This document shows positions 48,301 through 61,347 of a stretch of 64,000 nucleotides of DNA, one piece after another. The position numbers and the translations under genes are program-made. This DNA is from Promerops cafer. Taxonomy: Eukaryota; Chordata; Aves; Passeriformes; Nectariniidae. The notes below the pieces were generated by a model, which was given only the letters and a program-made list of their open reading frames with translations, had not been told where the DNA came from and did no database searches. The stretch is from contig VZSE01006462.1 in NCBI GenBank assembly GCA_013398275.1, positions 7,851,778-7,915,777 of the forward strand. Reading direction: 5' to 3'. Every line of letters begins with the position of its first letter. Positions within the stretch are counted from its first letter, which is position 1.

Positions 48301-51300
48301 AGAAATTTTAAAGGTGTACTTGGTATTTTCAAGAGAGCTACAAAGGGCTGACAGTCACGTAGACAGTCTCAGTGTGCAGTTGAAGACAAAAGTTGGCAAC
48401 TGCCAGATGACTATAAAGCTGATTGAATAAAGTGATTTTTAATGATAGTAATTTCCTGATTTAATGCATAAAAGGCAACTGCACTCTGGATCCTGTTAGG
48501 AGAAAGTACATGGAAAAATGACCAGGTACATTTTAGACCCAGAGGCTGTCTCTCCACTATAATAAAACAGAGCAGAGATCATTACCTGGCCCTGAGGGCT
48601 GCAGGCACAACACTGCTCGTATCTGTACTGGTAAATTCACTTCCCCACAAAACTGGATCAGTGTCTCCACCCTAACTACTGCAAAGGGTGCCAGACCCAT
48701 GTTGAGTCCTGACTGTATCTGGGAGAGTATGGGCAGCTGGAGGTCCAGCATCACTGAGGAAAAGCTGAGCTTGGTTCATTGCTTCGAAGATGCCTGAAGA
48801 CTATGTGGGCTGTGCATGGAGCTGAGGTGTTACAATCCATACATGAGCTGCTTAATTTAGATGGTGTGAGCACCCTGCCTGAACTGGTGTGTCTTTTTGT
48901 CCTCCCCTCCAGCCTCCTCTCCGTCTGGGGGAAGTTCAGGCTGCCCGTACATGTGTACGAACAACGTGGATGCTAAGTGAGACTTTGCTGAGATTTCAAT
49001 TAACAGCTGAGCTTTACCCTTCTGTACCGCTGCAATTACATCCTCTGGGCTATGTCTGTGAGAGAGCATTTGCCCACGGCAGAGGTCTGGAGCGCGTGTC
49101 CTGCAGTTCACTTAATGTCACCTTCTCGCTGCTGTCATAACACAGGCTGGGTGTCAGGCAGCGCCGCTCATCCATGCGTGTGCACCCCGGGCTGTCCCCC
49201 AGCACACTGCGACCTTGCCTTGAATCAGATACATGACTCAGGGAAGCATTTTTGCCTCGGTTCTCCGTTATTTTTGTCAGGATCCAGCTGCAGTCGGGGC
49301 AGGACTAAGTCCCCTGAAAGGTTTTGAGTAAGTCTGAGTCCATTGTGGGTAAGAACTTCTGGAGGGTGGGAAAACCTCACAAGTGCAGATTAGATATGAG
49401 CTTTTTCCTGTTGTTTCTGTGTCACTATAGAAACCCCACAGCATTATTCGCAGTTGTTGCCTTTATCTGCCTGCTGGCTTTCGGAGAGGAAATTTGCCTG
49501 TGTTTTGACACAGCAGTAACAGTTACTGTGTGAAACTGGACAAGACTATTGGAGGAACAATGCAAGCTCCCCACCATAAATACAGCAACTGTTCTAAATA
49601 TCCTACTTCCAAACAGCATACTTCAGGGAACATCTGCCATTGCCCGTAGTTGCAACAGCATCTCAAATAAGCAACTTCTAAATACCACCTTTCATAGTTT
49701 CATAAGAAAAAAAATCCGGTTGCCAGTTTATCTAACCATACCTGGGTCTCTCAACAAAAACCACTTGGAGCTTATTTTCTGTTGTACATGGAAACAGAAG
49801 CCAGCATGCTCATTTCTTCTGTTCTGAGTGAATGAATAATGTGAGCATATTCAACATCTTCAGAGGCTTGAATTAGAGCAGTGACAATGAATGAATCCTC
49901 CATGCTCAGAGGTTCTGTAGTGAGTCTCTTTTAATTTTTTTGTTGAAGCCCTCTTCATATTGAAAGGAAGAAGCTGGGAGAGCATGCTGAGCTGTGCAGA
50001 GCTGCCAAGTCAGTGCTTGCTGGTAGCTGATTTCTCCTGTGACTTTACCCTGGGTGCTGTCAAAGGGGCATCCCCTCTCATTTCCCCTCATATGATGCAG
50101 GGAACCAAAAGCACTTTTCAAAGTCATTTGGATCACAGGCTGGTCCTGACTGCCTATGCCATGCCTATGGCTCTGCTGAGGTGCCAGCCCCAGAAACTCA
50201 GAGAGAAGGCCAGAAGGGACTGTGGGGTCATCTGAGCATGTCTAAGCATCGAGTTTTACACTGTACCTGGTCACCTAAGCTTTGGGAACAATTACTTGTT
50301 TCATTCAAGTAGTTGTGCCAGAGAGATGCCTTGACAAAAAAACGCACACTTGTCTCATCAGATATCACCCCAAGATCCCAGCATGGTCACCAGAGGTGAA
50401 AAGGTACAGAGATACTCAAACAAATGCAATTCATTTCAGCATGAAGATGAAGCGTCCATTTGAAGAAATGAACTGCACCATGAAAGTACCTGTGGTTCCC
50501 CAGAAACAGAAAAGGTTCCTAGTTGATATGTACGTGTCCCTGCTGGAGGACACCTAGGGGAATCTCACCTAAAACAAAGGCAGAGAATTGCCACATCCCT
50601 CCATATACTGTGTTACAGTTTATTCTGTTAAAAACAAGAATTTGTCTGGCTTGAGGTTCCCACTGTTGTGTCTTCTTATCCCTCTCTTTCTTTGGTTAAA
50701 GGGTCTTTTGGTACCTTAGTAGTCTTCCCTCAGAGACTCTCTCTAGAGTGTAAATAAACATACATGACCTATTAGTCTTATGAGAAAATAAGACTTTTTC
50801 CCTTAAAATGAACCTTTTCATTTTCATGCATGAAGATGCCCACAGAAGCAGGATGTTGCCATCACTAAAGCTGGTTTACAGTTTTGGCGAGACAGGCTCT
50901 GAGGATGTCTGAATGCAGTCCTGGATGAACTGAATTCCCCAGGAAATGTCAGGGTTACTGCTCGTTTCTGAACTCATTTAGGAGAGCAAACATGTATTTG
51001 ACTGAAATAAAAACCAAGCCACTGCAGCAATTTTTTCCCCCGATATTAAACAAGCGTTTAATTTTAAAAAAACCCTGACAGATGGCAGGGCTGTACCTAA
51101 TGCAAGACTGAGCATTTCTCCAGCGAATTTAAGGTGGAGTTTAATCTCTCTGAAAGAGATTTAAAAGAGCAAGGGGTGGAGGGATAGATGCATTATTGAG
51201 AATATATAAAAGAAAACCCTAATATCTTTCTTACTTTAAATTACATTGGGAAGATTTTCTTCCTTTTTCCTAATTAGCTTTGCAGTGCAGAGCCATGCCT

Positions 51301-54300
51301 GGTTTATTCAGAAGCCTCCTGGGTGTCTACCCACGTACTCCAGGGTATCCTTCTTCTGGTAACTGGTCAGCAGGAAAGGCAGGATGAGGTATCAGGTGCA
51401 GTGCCTCAGCCGTAGCTGAGGTCTCCTAGAGAGGAGACCAGAGCAGTGATGAGGAGACACCAGCCCCATGAATGATCTGGCTCCAGCAGCACTAAACCTT
51501 CTCTCTCCCATTTAGGTTTCCCTGGTTTTGCTTTCTGCCGCTGCAGAAGTCCCACTTCTGCACCCACTTGGAGTCAGCACCATGTCTCTCACGTGGGGAG
51601 CCAGAATTTTAATGTGGCAAAAAAGCATAAGGTGACATCTCTAAGGTGCAACTTCTGCAGAATAAATATGGAGAGTTTTGTAGCTATCAATAAGTCATGA
51701 CTCATTCATAGAAAATGCAAATGAAATAATCCTTTAGGCAAAATAGTACTGAAAACCTTGGATCCCAGACATATTATTCACTTGTTTGAACTGTCCTGTG
51801 GGCTTTTCTGGATTGGAGATGTCTGATTCAGGTGCAATAATTCACCAGGAGACTTCTGCCTTAGCCCCTTCCTGTTGGTTTTTTTTTTTTCCTGTCCTTC
51901 CCCTTCCACCCACATGGCATATGAGATATGGGCAAGTCACCTGCTGATTCCTTCCTGCCATCTCTTCTCTTTCATCCTGGTGGTGATGGTGAACACGTTA
52001 TTTGGACTGAAGCATTGGGATAAAATAAATGGATATAGTTGTGCAACAGAGGCGTTTGTTTGCTTTTCCCCTGATGATTTATAGGGAATTCTGCAGTAGG
52101 CATGTGAGAAGAAGGATAACTGTACAACTGAATTGTTTAGGGGGTCAACCCAACACAACTCAGGTGCATTTTCCTGCAAGCTGGGCAAGCTTGCAATCCC
52201 TCTGGAGATTTTGAGTTGATGTGGGGTTTTGATTGGATGTTTGTAGATTTTGATGCTTTTTCTCTAAAGGAAAATGAAAGGAAACCAAATGTGAATGCTT
52301 AAACTGAGTTTCCCATAGGTTTTCCAGTTTCATACAAATACGCTGAGGTGAGATTCTTAAGTAGAAAAAGAAAGAAATTTCACACTATTCTCCATACACT
52401 TGTCATAAAGAGGTATGTTTTTTTTTTCTCTTGGATAATTCATTGCTTTGTAGACCCTGAAAGACATAGCCTGAGGGCTGGGACAAGAACTCTCTTATGC
52501 CCTTTCCAAAATCTTCCCATTCAAGCATCTGAACATGGGCTGTTACCATCTTTGTGAACCCTGGACCCTGGCCAGATCTGCTGTGTCCACCCAGCGTTTG
52601 CTCTTTGGACTTCCACCACTAGTTCCCCAGCTTCTGATATTTTAATGTACCCATCCAATGAAGGAATAAATCCTTTCAGCCCTGAAGCTTGGAGAAGCTT
52701 CCTTGTATGCAGGAGGAAGGATGTGGTGGTGACCTTCTTCATTCATGAAGAGAAAGAAGTGGAGATGATGCCACCAGCAGGAGGGAGAGGAGCTGGTGCA
52801 GCCTTCCTTCCCCTCTCTAAGCTGTTTAACTTCCTGAGATGCTTGGCATGAAAAATGGGCACCAGATTTGGCCAGTGCCCTTCAATTTACGTGTCTCTGG
52901 GTCTGTAGAGAGCATCATATACTTTTCCTGTAGACCAAAGACATGAGTTTGTCTTTTGGTGCCAAAATAAATCTGGAGATAGTAATGTGAATGCACCAGT
53001 ATTTATGTGGGATTTTTTTTTTAAAGGTTAATAAAGTATGTACTGAGAATAAAATAAAAAAAAAAAAAAAATCCCCAACTGGTGGCTTGGGGAAAAAACA
53101 ACTCTTTTTTTGTGTCTCTCCCATGCCTTATCCTCAAGGAATGTTTGGGTAGGACATTGACTAGGACCTTATTTTAATTTCCATCAGGAATGTTTTTTAG
53201 CTGGCACACAAACTACATGTGTAAATAGTTCAGGAGTTTGGGAAGCTGCTTTACTATTTCCTCCTATAACTAACAATGGAAACCCTTTGAGAACTGTACA
53301 AGCCTCGGTGGACATTCACATGTCTCCTGACACGCAGGATTAGCTGCTCTGCTCAAATATTTATCCTGACGGCACTTCTCCCTGAGGAGCAGCTGTCTGC
53401 CTGCTCTGCAAAGCAGCCCCACTGTGGGGGAGAAAGGTAGGGGAGCCTGGAGCTGCCAGCGTTGGGGTGCCCACAGAGCTGGGCTATGAGGAGAAAAGCT
53501 GATTTGCAAATATGGTTTGGGCTGATGTGAGTTTATTCTGTCACAGTGAATTCAGCATCAAACTGAAAAAAGCAGAGCCGCTGCACTGTGTGCGGAATCG
53601 GCCAATTCCAGCGTGTAATAGGTTAGCTCGCTGCAGTTGTGCTTCTTTGCCTTGCTCAGTGGGCCCCAATTTGTCTTCATTTTTATTCCTTCACTTTGGC
53701 CTGCTGTTTGCAGCCTGTGCCTTTCTGGATTGATTGCACAGACCCTGCCCCACAGAACTAGGCAGAGCACAGACTGATTCTGTTCAGTGTGTACAGATAT
53801 TATTAAATGATCTGTTAACCAGAAACATGAAAACTCAGGCTTTGATGACAAATAATCAACTTAAAAAATTCTGAGAATTTCTAGTTTCACATTGTTGATG
53901 GTCACAGAAAGATGGAACATTTCAGAGATGTGTGCTTTGGAATACAAGCACTTTATGACATCTTTTCTGTGTTTAAGGCCTCAAAAATAGGATTCAGACA
54001 ACTACCTGCATAAATCAGTTTAGAAAATGGGACCTAGTCTTAAACCTGCATGTAAATATCTTCATATATGAGGTCGCGTGTTATAGCTCCCAGAAGCTTT
54101 CTGAATTAGTTTGGAAGCAGACCACAGCTGAAACAGAAACAGTGGCACACTGTGGAGAGCATGGTATAGCTGCCCTTGTACAAAGCATTTCTACTCCTCC
54201 AACAGCGACCTTGGTGTTGCACATGCTACTGCTGAAGTGGGTATGCAGGACAAGATGAATTTCTGTCCCACTGGAAATAGCCCCATCATCCTGGGGGAAG

Positions 54301-56269
54301 TTTCTTAGTCAGCTTGTTGAGAATGTGCTGTTGGTGGTGGTGCTCCAGGAGGAGAGGTATGGAACATTTTTGAGTGAAACTTTTGTCTGAAATTCAATTT
54401 GAAGACAAGCAAAAATGGCCCAAATTTACAAAAGCTGAGCAGCTGACCAGCAGAGAAGAGAGGAACCTCACAACAGTGCATTGGTGGTGGGCCGGTGATT
54501 CCTCTGCAAGGACCATTGCAGCTCCTGGCCTCAGGCTTCCAGCTGGGAGCTTTGCCATACCTTTGAGCATGGCTAATCCCAGGACCTGGTGCATGCCATG
54601 CTGCCTGGCAACAAACCCTGCCACTCCCAGCAGGGAGATGTCTGTGCCTCAGCACGCCCAAGTTGTAAGCAGTAGAAAGCAGACCTCCTAGCAAAGTCCA
54701 TCAGTGTTTTTGGAGCACTGTTGTTTTGAAGAAGGCAGCTTCCTTCCAAAGCCCAAGTGAGCAAACAGCATGTGAGACAGGGCAATCCAAGGGCAATGTG
54801 TTGTCATATATTGCTCCTATTCCTTTTTACCCATCTGTTTATTTATTTGAACAAAGAGACACAAACTGCAGGTTTGACTGAAACAGAGGAGTCTGTAACA
54901 TCCATGCCCAAAGAACAACAAAACAGCACAACGTGCAAAACCCTTCCTGCTAAAAGGTGAACCCCCAGCTCTGGTGTGGGTCTGGAGCTAACACCCAGTT
55001 ATGATCAAACCCAACCCTGGCTTTGATGGATTTTATTGCAGTAACTCCACCAAGCCCAGTCGGGAGTATTGAAAATCCTGGCCCACAATAAGTATCAATA
55101 ACAAATACCTCTGGCACTTTATCTAAGACCTTGTAACCAGTTAGAATGCATGGTTATACCAATTTATGGGTTTATAACCCGTACTTTTCTATCTCTTAAG
55201 ACAATGGATTTACATGGCATCATTACAGACAGGAAGATGATTTTTTTGCACCACAGAGATGTGGGCAGTATGTAGAGGTCACTGAATATACAATTAAATT
55301 ACATTTCTGTTCAGGGTGGTATTAGAATGGCACCAGATAGCAGAGCAGGTTTAGCTCAGGAAATGAATGATGCTTTATGTAATCAAATCTGCAAGGGAGA
55401 TTTGGCAAGGAGGATGCATACAGACAAACTATTGCTGAGTCTGGACATGGCATTAAAACCATTAGTTTTTAAGTTGTGGGGGATCACTAAAGTCCTGCAG
55501 GAGAGGAAAAGGGCAGATCGCCTCCATTTATTTAAATCAGAGCCAATACTAGCAGAGACGTAGACCCCAATACTCAGTAGTCAAAGCACTGGTGCACTAT
55601 TTATGCATAGGAGTTAGTGCTGATGTCTTTGTGGTCTCATGGCTACTTGTACATGCAGGGATCAGAACTGCAGGTACTGCGAGGTCCAGACAGCCTCGTT
55701 TAAGTGCACTTGTTAGGGAAAGGCAGTGAAGGCACGTTGTTGTTGTTGTTTTGGAGAGCTGAGTTGTACTATAGCAGGAGTGGTGCTCCTAGCAGCAGGC
55801 CCTTCTCAGGCTGAAGAGGTATGGTGATTGATTTGCACACGTGAGCATTCATCCAGCCACCTAAAATGACACTTTAATGTGTTATGTCACCAGAATATGT
55901 TCCTCGGGGAGGAGCATTCCTCCCACTCCTTCCAAACCCAACATTTTCTATCAATCAGCTTGATTATACTTTAACCACAGTTTTGAAGTCTCACTCCCTA
56001 AGGCTCAGATACCAAGTTCTCCAGGTGATTCCAGCATTCCCAGTCCTGCACTGGTCACATGCCTTACCTCTGCAATGCAAAGAGAAAAGACACATTTGAA
56101 ATGAATGCTGTGTGCTCCCCTTGCAGTACTAGAAGAATAATGGATGTGCTAGTCCTCTGGCCTTCCTCACTTCTTACAGGCTGGAGAGTGAAAGGGATGT
56201 CTTTGGAGCTGGAAGAGAAAACTGAACCTGGAATCTCCTCAGACAGCCAGCATTGCTCATTATTATCCC
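45324..56269. other. Long non-coding stretch
   Basis: About 11 kb with no exon, RNA gene or clear transposable element recognised. An RFX-like motif lies at 48266-48279. Locally CpG-richer patches occur at 49.0-49.3 and 53.3-53.6 kb. An A run lies at about 53056-53071, and a short (TTG)n run near 55739. Open frames of 60-130 residues here overlap one another on both strands without recognisable domains. Confidence 0.5.
48266..48279. promoter_or_regulatory. RFX X-box-like motif
   Basis: GCTGCCATGGAAAC differs from the RFX palindrome GTTNCCATRGNAAC at one position. No start site is known nearby. Confidence 0.28.
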
Positions 56270-56442
56270 TCTGAAAGGCTGCCAGGAGAGGTTTAGCAGC
56301 CTCCACCCTTGGAGGTTTTCCAGATCCAAAGAGAGCCATGAGTAACCCAGTCTGATCTCAGAATGAACCCTGCTTGAGCTGGGGTTGGACTAAAGACCCC
56401 CTGGGCCCTCTTACAGCCTCAACTATGTTCTGATTCTATGAA
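56270..56442 (+). mobile_element. CR1 LINE 3' end, plus orientation
   Basis: The order of segments matches a 5'-truncated CR1: CCTCCACCCTTGGAGGTTTT near 56301, then the GGGGTTGGACTAAAGACC segment near 56381. It ends with the CR1 terminal repeat-like TTCTGATTCTATGAA near 56428. Only the 3' end is present and the copy is moderately diverged. Confidence 0.87.
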
Positions 56443-57715
56443 AGAAGCTATGTTTTGGTAGTATACAGAAGAGACTTTAGAGAAACCTGTGTGCTATGTT
56501 CATAAGCTTTCAAGGGGAAACACAAGGATGGCTTGAGTCTGCACTGCCACACACCAGAGTAACATAATGAAATGATCTGCTGCATCCACTTGTCATCCAG
56601 GTACTGCCTGGACTTTATCCTGAGTTATGTGACAAAGTGATTGTGCTAAAGAAAAACAGATTTTCAGTGTTTTACAGCTAAATGCTCAAGAGTTTGGAGG
56701 GGCAGTTCAAGGGGCATTTGTAACCACAGAGGGGATGTGGTGCTCCAAGTCTGGGAGCCAAACAGAATTGCTTGGACTGGATTTGATTCCCTGCTCCCAC
56801 TACTGCCTCTGTCCACACATGGCTGCTGTGTGAGTGTGGTCTTTGGCAGCCTCCCATAGCAACTCTTGGGCTTCAGGAGGTGCCTGAGCAAGGACACATG
56901 TGAAGGAGGAACATTTACCAGGCCATCACCAACACCACTGCTGCAGGGCTGGAGCTTTTATCTTACCCTGGAGATCCAAACTTGTTAGCCTAAAATTCAA
57001 ACACATCTCCTTGATAGTATTAAGGGGGAGGGAATTTGGAGATTTGAACAATCTTGTGCTTAAATGCGGTGACACAGCAATAAGACAAGGTGCATACTTC
57101 AGTGAAAAGTACATTATAGTTTGGGCTTCTCCATTAGGATTCCATGGAAAGAAACAGTGCAGAATATGTAGCAGCATTTTAACACTTTATAGCATCTCCT
57201 TCCCTCTTTAGAGAGTATGTACTGACTGTGAATTTTTATGCAATGATTTGCTAGGCACAATACGTTAGAAATGTTGAAGAACTCTGCTTTCTACATCTCA
57301 AAAAACACATGTATTTGGGGCTCTGCCCTTCAGATTTCAGAAATTCCTGCAATATAGATTTAAAGACAAGTTAAAAATAACACTGCATTTCCAGCAGCAA
57401 GATTTTAAGAATCAGATGTCACCCTACCCGACCTCAATTAAGTCTGGCTGAATCAGCTGGATGGGATCAAGCAAGGTGTGAAAATCTGTATTCTAGCAGT
57501 GGGCAGAAAAAAGAAGACCAGTTGGAAATTTCAGTGTGAAGCTGGTTCAGTACGAAGAGGAGAATTTCAAGTGTGAATGCGTGTATGTGTTCGTGCATGT
57601 GCTGGGGAAAGCTGGGTTGGCAAGGGAGACAGAGGAGAGCTTTGTGTTCAGTGCTTCCTCTGACACAGCTCAGCCTGCTCCCTATCTCCCTTTTCACTTC
57701 TGAATGTGCAGGAAC
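56443..57715 (+). other. CCN6 upstream region and 5' UTR
   Basis: This lies directly before the first coding exon of CCN6, so the promoter and 5' UTR should be here. I see no obvious TATA box and no CpG island. A GT-rich stretch (57576-57600) and a pyrimidine-rich segment (about 57661-57700) immediately precede the start codon. The transcription start cannot be placed from sequence alone. Confidence 0.5.
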
Positions 57716-57766
57716 ATGCGGTGGCTCCTTGTTCCCACTATCTTCATCATCCCTTATACTCAACAG
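57716..57766 (+). CDS. CCN6: CCN6 exon 1 coding part: signal peptide
   Basis: The frame reads MRWLLVPTIFIIPYTQQ and ends at a strong donor (CAACAG|GTAAGT, GT at 57767). The 51 nucleotides leave phase 0. The start codon has A at -3. The peptide has a basic residue after Met and a hydrophobic core, as a secretory signal should, and aligns in spacing with the mammalian CCN6 leader (M..LL..T......Q). CCN genes typically put the signal peptide alone in exon 1. The exon is too short for proof from similarity: it rests on position, phase, donor and the signal-like sequence. Confidence 0.6.
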
Positions 57767-58665
57767 GTAAGTTCATTACAAAGAAGAGAAAGATTTTCCC
57801 CTTCCTCACCTTGTCCTGGTTAAAAGTTTTTATTTGCTTTATGACGAATTAAATTTCAGAGAAGTAAATTCCTCATAAAGAATAAGGAGCCATTCCCTAC
57901 CCCTGAGTAAATTTCATTTGCAGCTTATTTACTGCATCAGTCATGTTCTGGTAAGTTTTTTTCTCTCTGTACATTAATATGACTTGGTGGGAAGAAAAAA
58001 GTGTTAGGGAAGCTTAAATTGTCACTGACCTTGCTGCTTTCTTTTTTTATTTTTTATTTTTTTTTTAATGTAAGAAAAAAGACTATTTCATCCAGTAAGA
58101 AAGTAAACATCTTGTCCATGCTCATATTTCATATATACATGTATACATGTGTTTGCAAATGTATGTATATGCATACACAGCAGTCTTACTTCAGGCTAGT
58201 TTTACAAATGAGAAAGGCACCTGGGCTGTGTTATACTTTGTCTCTTATGAGACAATTTTAAGTGATAGCTTTTTCTAAAGGTATTTGTGTCAAAGGCAAA
58301 TTTCATTACTTATTTACCTAATTTTGAAAATCCACTTTACGTATACACAGTGTATTTTTCCTTTACAATTAAGATGGCTGTCTCCCTCCACTTTCTGCAT
58401 ATTTAAAGCCAGACTAAGATAACCAATTAGTGATAATACACTGCCTATTTTGCTATTTGCTTATTTATGCCATACTGACCTTGTTTAATTTTTAAAACAT
58501 AGGAAAACAAAAAACACATGAAGGGTTCTTACACAATGGTTTCATTTTCCGATCTGCCCATAGGATCAGGAAAAGTATGCAAGGGGCTTGTGTGATGTGA
58601 ATAGCTTTGGTATAGAAACATGGGGAAGCACAAATTAGAAAAATATTTGACCTGTAAACTGTACA

Positions 58666-58695
58666 AGCAAACAAGTTACAAGCAAACAAGTTACA
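58666..58695. repeat. 15-bp tandem duplication in CCN6 intron 1
   Basis: AGCAAACAAGTTACA occurs twice in direct succession without mismatch. Confidence 0.9.
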
Positions 58696-60220
58696 TTTTC
58701 ATTGTAACTTAACAGATATGTGAAGATTTTTCATGTAAACTGAAGTTCTCAGTAATTCCACAGTTAAAATTGTCAGATATTTGCCTGATGGTGTTTTTCT
58801 TACTTCCTAAGGACTTTTCTAGTCTCACACCTTTTGGCTGACACCTTTCCCTAAAAGGAGGAGAGAAAACTCCCCTAAGTAGAAGTTTGTAGGTTTAAAG
58901 CATGTTTCAATTTGTAATGCAAATTAAACATGTTGGTTGAAGCACATAAGATTACTTTCTGCTACACATACCATTTTGAAACATGATATCTGATTCAAGC
59001 CACATAACCTCATATTGCCGGCAGATGGCCAAATTCCTGATGATAATAATAATAGTACTCTGCTTCTAAAGAAAGAAGCACCAAGAAACTGTTTCCTAAA
59101 GCAACTGTATTGTCTTAAACATTGCTAAATGCATAGGAATACCTGCTTGTCTTGTTTCCAGAACAAACCTTTAAGAACCTTTATATTCCAATGCACACAT
59201 TCATCAAATTAACATTATGGTTTATAGGAAAGCCCTAGCTGCCTTAAAAAGTATACTTGAGTTAGTTGTTTCTGTATTAATGTTGCATTTAGGTAAAAAG
59301 GATTAGAAGAAATCCTTTAACAAATGACACATTTATGAAACTATCTTCTTCATACTGCATGAAATATCACATGACATTGTTTAACATCCATTTACTATAT
59401 GAATTACTTATGTAAATTAATATCTAGCTTAAAAATCATTCAGGCAAAGGAACTTGAAAGCTACTACTTTGGAGCTTCATTAGTAGCTGCAGATTAAGAT
59501 ATCATAAGTATAGTTGTAAATGACCATGAAAAATGGAAATTAGGGGTAGAAAAAAAGCTTTTAAAAGGTCATTTAATACTGCACTCAATTAAGCCAGCTC
59601 AATTATGCTGCAAGAGCTTTCCTGGGCTATGACATATGAAATGCTGAATTCTGCAGATACTTCCAGTTTGAAAATTGAGCAGCAAGGAACTGAACGACCC
59701 CTTTCCCTCAGCATCTCTGCTGGAACTGATTTCTACACCAGTAGAGCCTTGCAGTTTGGAAGAACAGATAGAAACTGATAAGCTGGGCTTCACATGCCCA
59801 GAAAAAAAACGTCGGATATATGTTTCGGGTTTTTTTCTGCAAGCTTGATGGTGATACTGGCACCTGCTGAGAGGCTGGGTCTTCTTTCCCTTTTGCTCTT
59901 TGGGTAGTCAGAGCTGTGATGAGAGTGGCTCCCAGGCCCTATGCTGTATAGTGGCCAAGTGCTGTGCATGCCCTCACTTAACTACAGAACCAGTCATCCA
60001 TGGAGAATAACTATGCCATGATCTGCACTTCTGCTGAAATCAGCAGCATGAAAAGATCTAACGCTAAGACCTAAACTGCTAAGTTTTAGTTGTAGTTCTT
60101 AAAAAATGCAGGTAGACTATAGCTATCTCAAATAGATCCTTTCACATTGTGCTAACTTAATCTGCCCCCATGCTTCAGAAAAATAAGCCCATCAAGAATT
60201 AGTTCAGCCTTCCTTTACTT

Positions 60221-60327
60221 AAAAAAAAAGAAGAAAAAAAAAAAAAAAAGAAGAAGAAAAGAAGAAAAAAAGAAGAAAAAAAAGAAGAAAAGAAAAGAAA
60301 AGAAAAAAAGAGAAAAAGAGAAAAAGA
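60221..60327. repeat. 107-nt homopurine (A/G) tract in CCN6 intron 1
   Basis: Uninterrupted A and G on the plus strand, mostly A runs with GAA and GAAA units. The matching minus-strand frame (Phe/Ser-rich, 60199-60588) comes from this composition and is not a gene. Long homopurine-homopyrimidine stretches can adopt triplex structures. Confidence 0.95.
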
Positions 60328-61097
60328 CAGGAATTCTGAAACAGAATGTGTAAACCAGTAAATTCTGGCTAGATCTTGACTTCCTACTGCTGATACAAAT
60401 CTCTTTAATGAGATATGTCTTTGGTCCGTAAGCCCTGGATTCAAAGAAGGCTTAGTCATGCAAATAAATGCATTCTTAGAAAGTGACCTATTAAACTCAG
60501 TACAGCTACTAGACTCCTTTATTAGGATTAATTTTTTGCATCTCGCACAAGAGCATTTGTAAATATCACCATGCTCCTTCCCAAGCATCTACTCAAATTT
60601 TGGAGCAAAAGTAACAGTCAAAAGAGGTTTCCTATTTTAGAAAGGTCTTGCCATCAGAACTGGCACACAGTTTTGTGGCTGGCTATAAAACAGTGAGAGG
60701 AATCAAAAGCTAATTAATTTGATAAAAGGTTTCTAGGAAGGAATACTTACAATAAAACCACCATCCACTTTAAAACACTTTTTTTTAAACTTCAGTTCAG
60801 TTTTGTTCTCTAGAAGGCAAAGGAAAGACCAGTGAATTGTGTTTTGTACAAGCTGTAGGCCAGGATCACTGGTGGAACATCTCAGTGTATGACACTGATG
60901 AAAATGGTCCTCTGCCTTCTACCTAATCCTCACAGCCTCTCTCACTTTTTGAGCTTGTGAAATGAGAAATGTTGCGTGTCTCCATGCAACTTGTCAGTTT
61001 TTCCATCTTGGCTTCATTGCATGCAATTCCATCTACACATAATGCATTGTGCTCAAAATAGCCCACCGTGTGTAAGTTTTTCCACAGCCCACCACAG

Positions 61098-61347
61098 CCT
61101 GGAGATACACCTTCAGAAACTGGTGAAGTCCAGCGCAAGGAGGTTTGCCGCTGGCCGTGCCGATGCCCGCCGGTGCCAGCCTGCACCCCCGGGGTCAGCC
61201 TGGTGAAGGATGGCTGTGGCTGCTGTAAGGTCTGTGCCAAGCAGGCAGGAGAGCCCTGCAATGAAGCAGATGTCTGTGATCCCCACAAAGGGCTCTACTG
61301 TGACTACTCGGAAGACGAGCCTAGGTATGAGACAGGCGTGTGTGCAT
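61098..61347 (+). CDS. CCN6: CCN6 exon 2: IGFBP-like domain
   Basis: Encodes PGDTPSETGEVQRKEV followed by an IGFBP-like domain with 12 cysteines, the diagnostic DGCGCCKVCAKQ motif and the segment CDPHKGLYCDYS then PRYETGVCA. This matches CCN6 (WISP3) better than CCN4: KQ-GE-CNEAD and ETGVCAY are CCN6-type. The product is a secreted matricellular protein of the CCN family; mammalian CCN6 is linked to cartilage maintenance and mitochondrial function. The donor CAT|GTAAGT ends the exon in phase 1. The frame is stopped by TAG at 61059-61061, so the exon must begin after it. I chose 61098 because it keeps phase 0; 61077 is also in phase and would add FFHSPPQ, which resembles the mammalian FCC... 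start of this exon. Confidence 0.95.

Larger units (their letters stand above)
57767..61097 (+). other. CCN6: CCN6 intron 1
   Basis: A GT-AG intron of about 3.3 kb, AT-rich throughout. It contains a 15-bp tandem duplication (58666-58695) and a long homopurine tract (60221-60327). No further exon was recognised within it. The 3' end has AG at 61075-61076, 61086-61087 and 61096-61097; only the first and last keep the reading frame with exon 1. Confidence 0.6.

Noticed and set aside
50150..50235. Possible LINE-like segment (AGAAGGGACTGTGGGGTCAT)
   Set aside because: Too short a resemblance to a CR1 3' end and no flanking match.
60199..60588. Phe/Ser-rich minus-strand frame of 129 residues
   Set aside because: Translation of the homopurine tract inside CCN6 intron 1.
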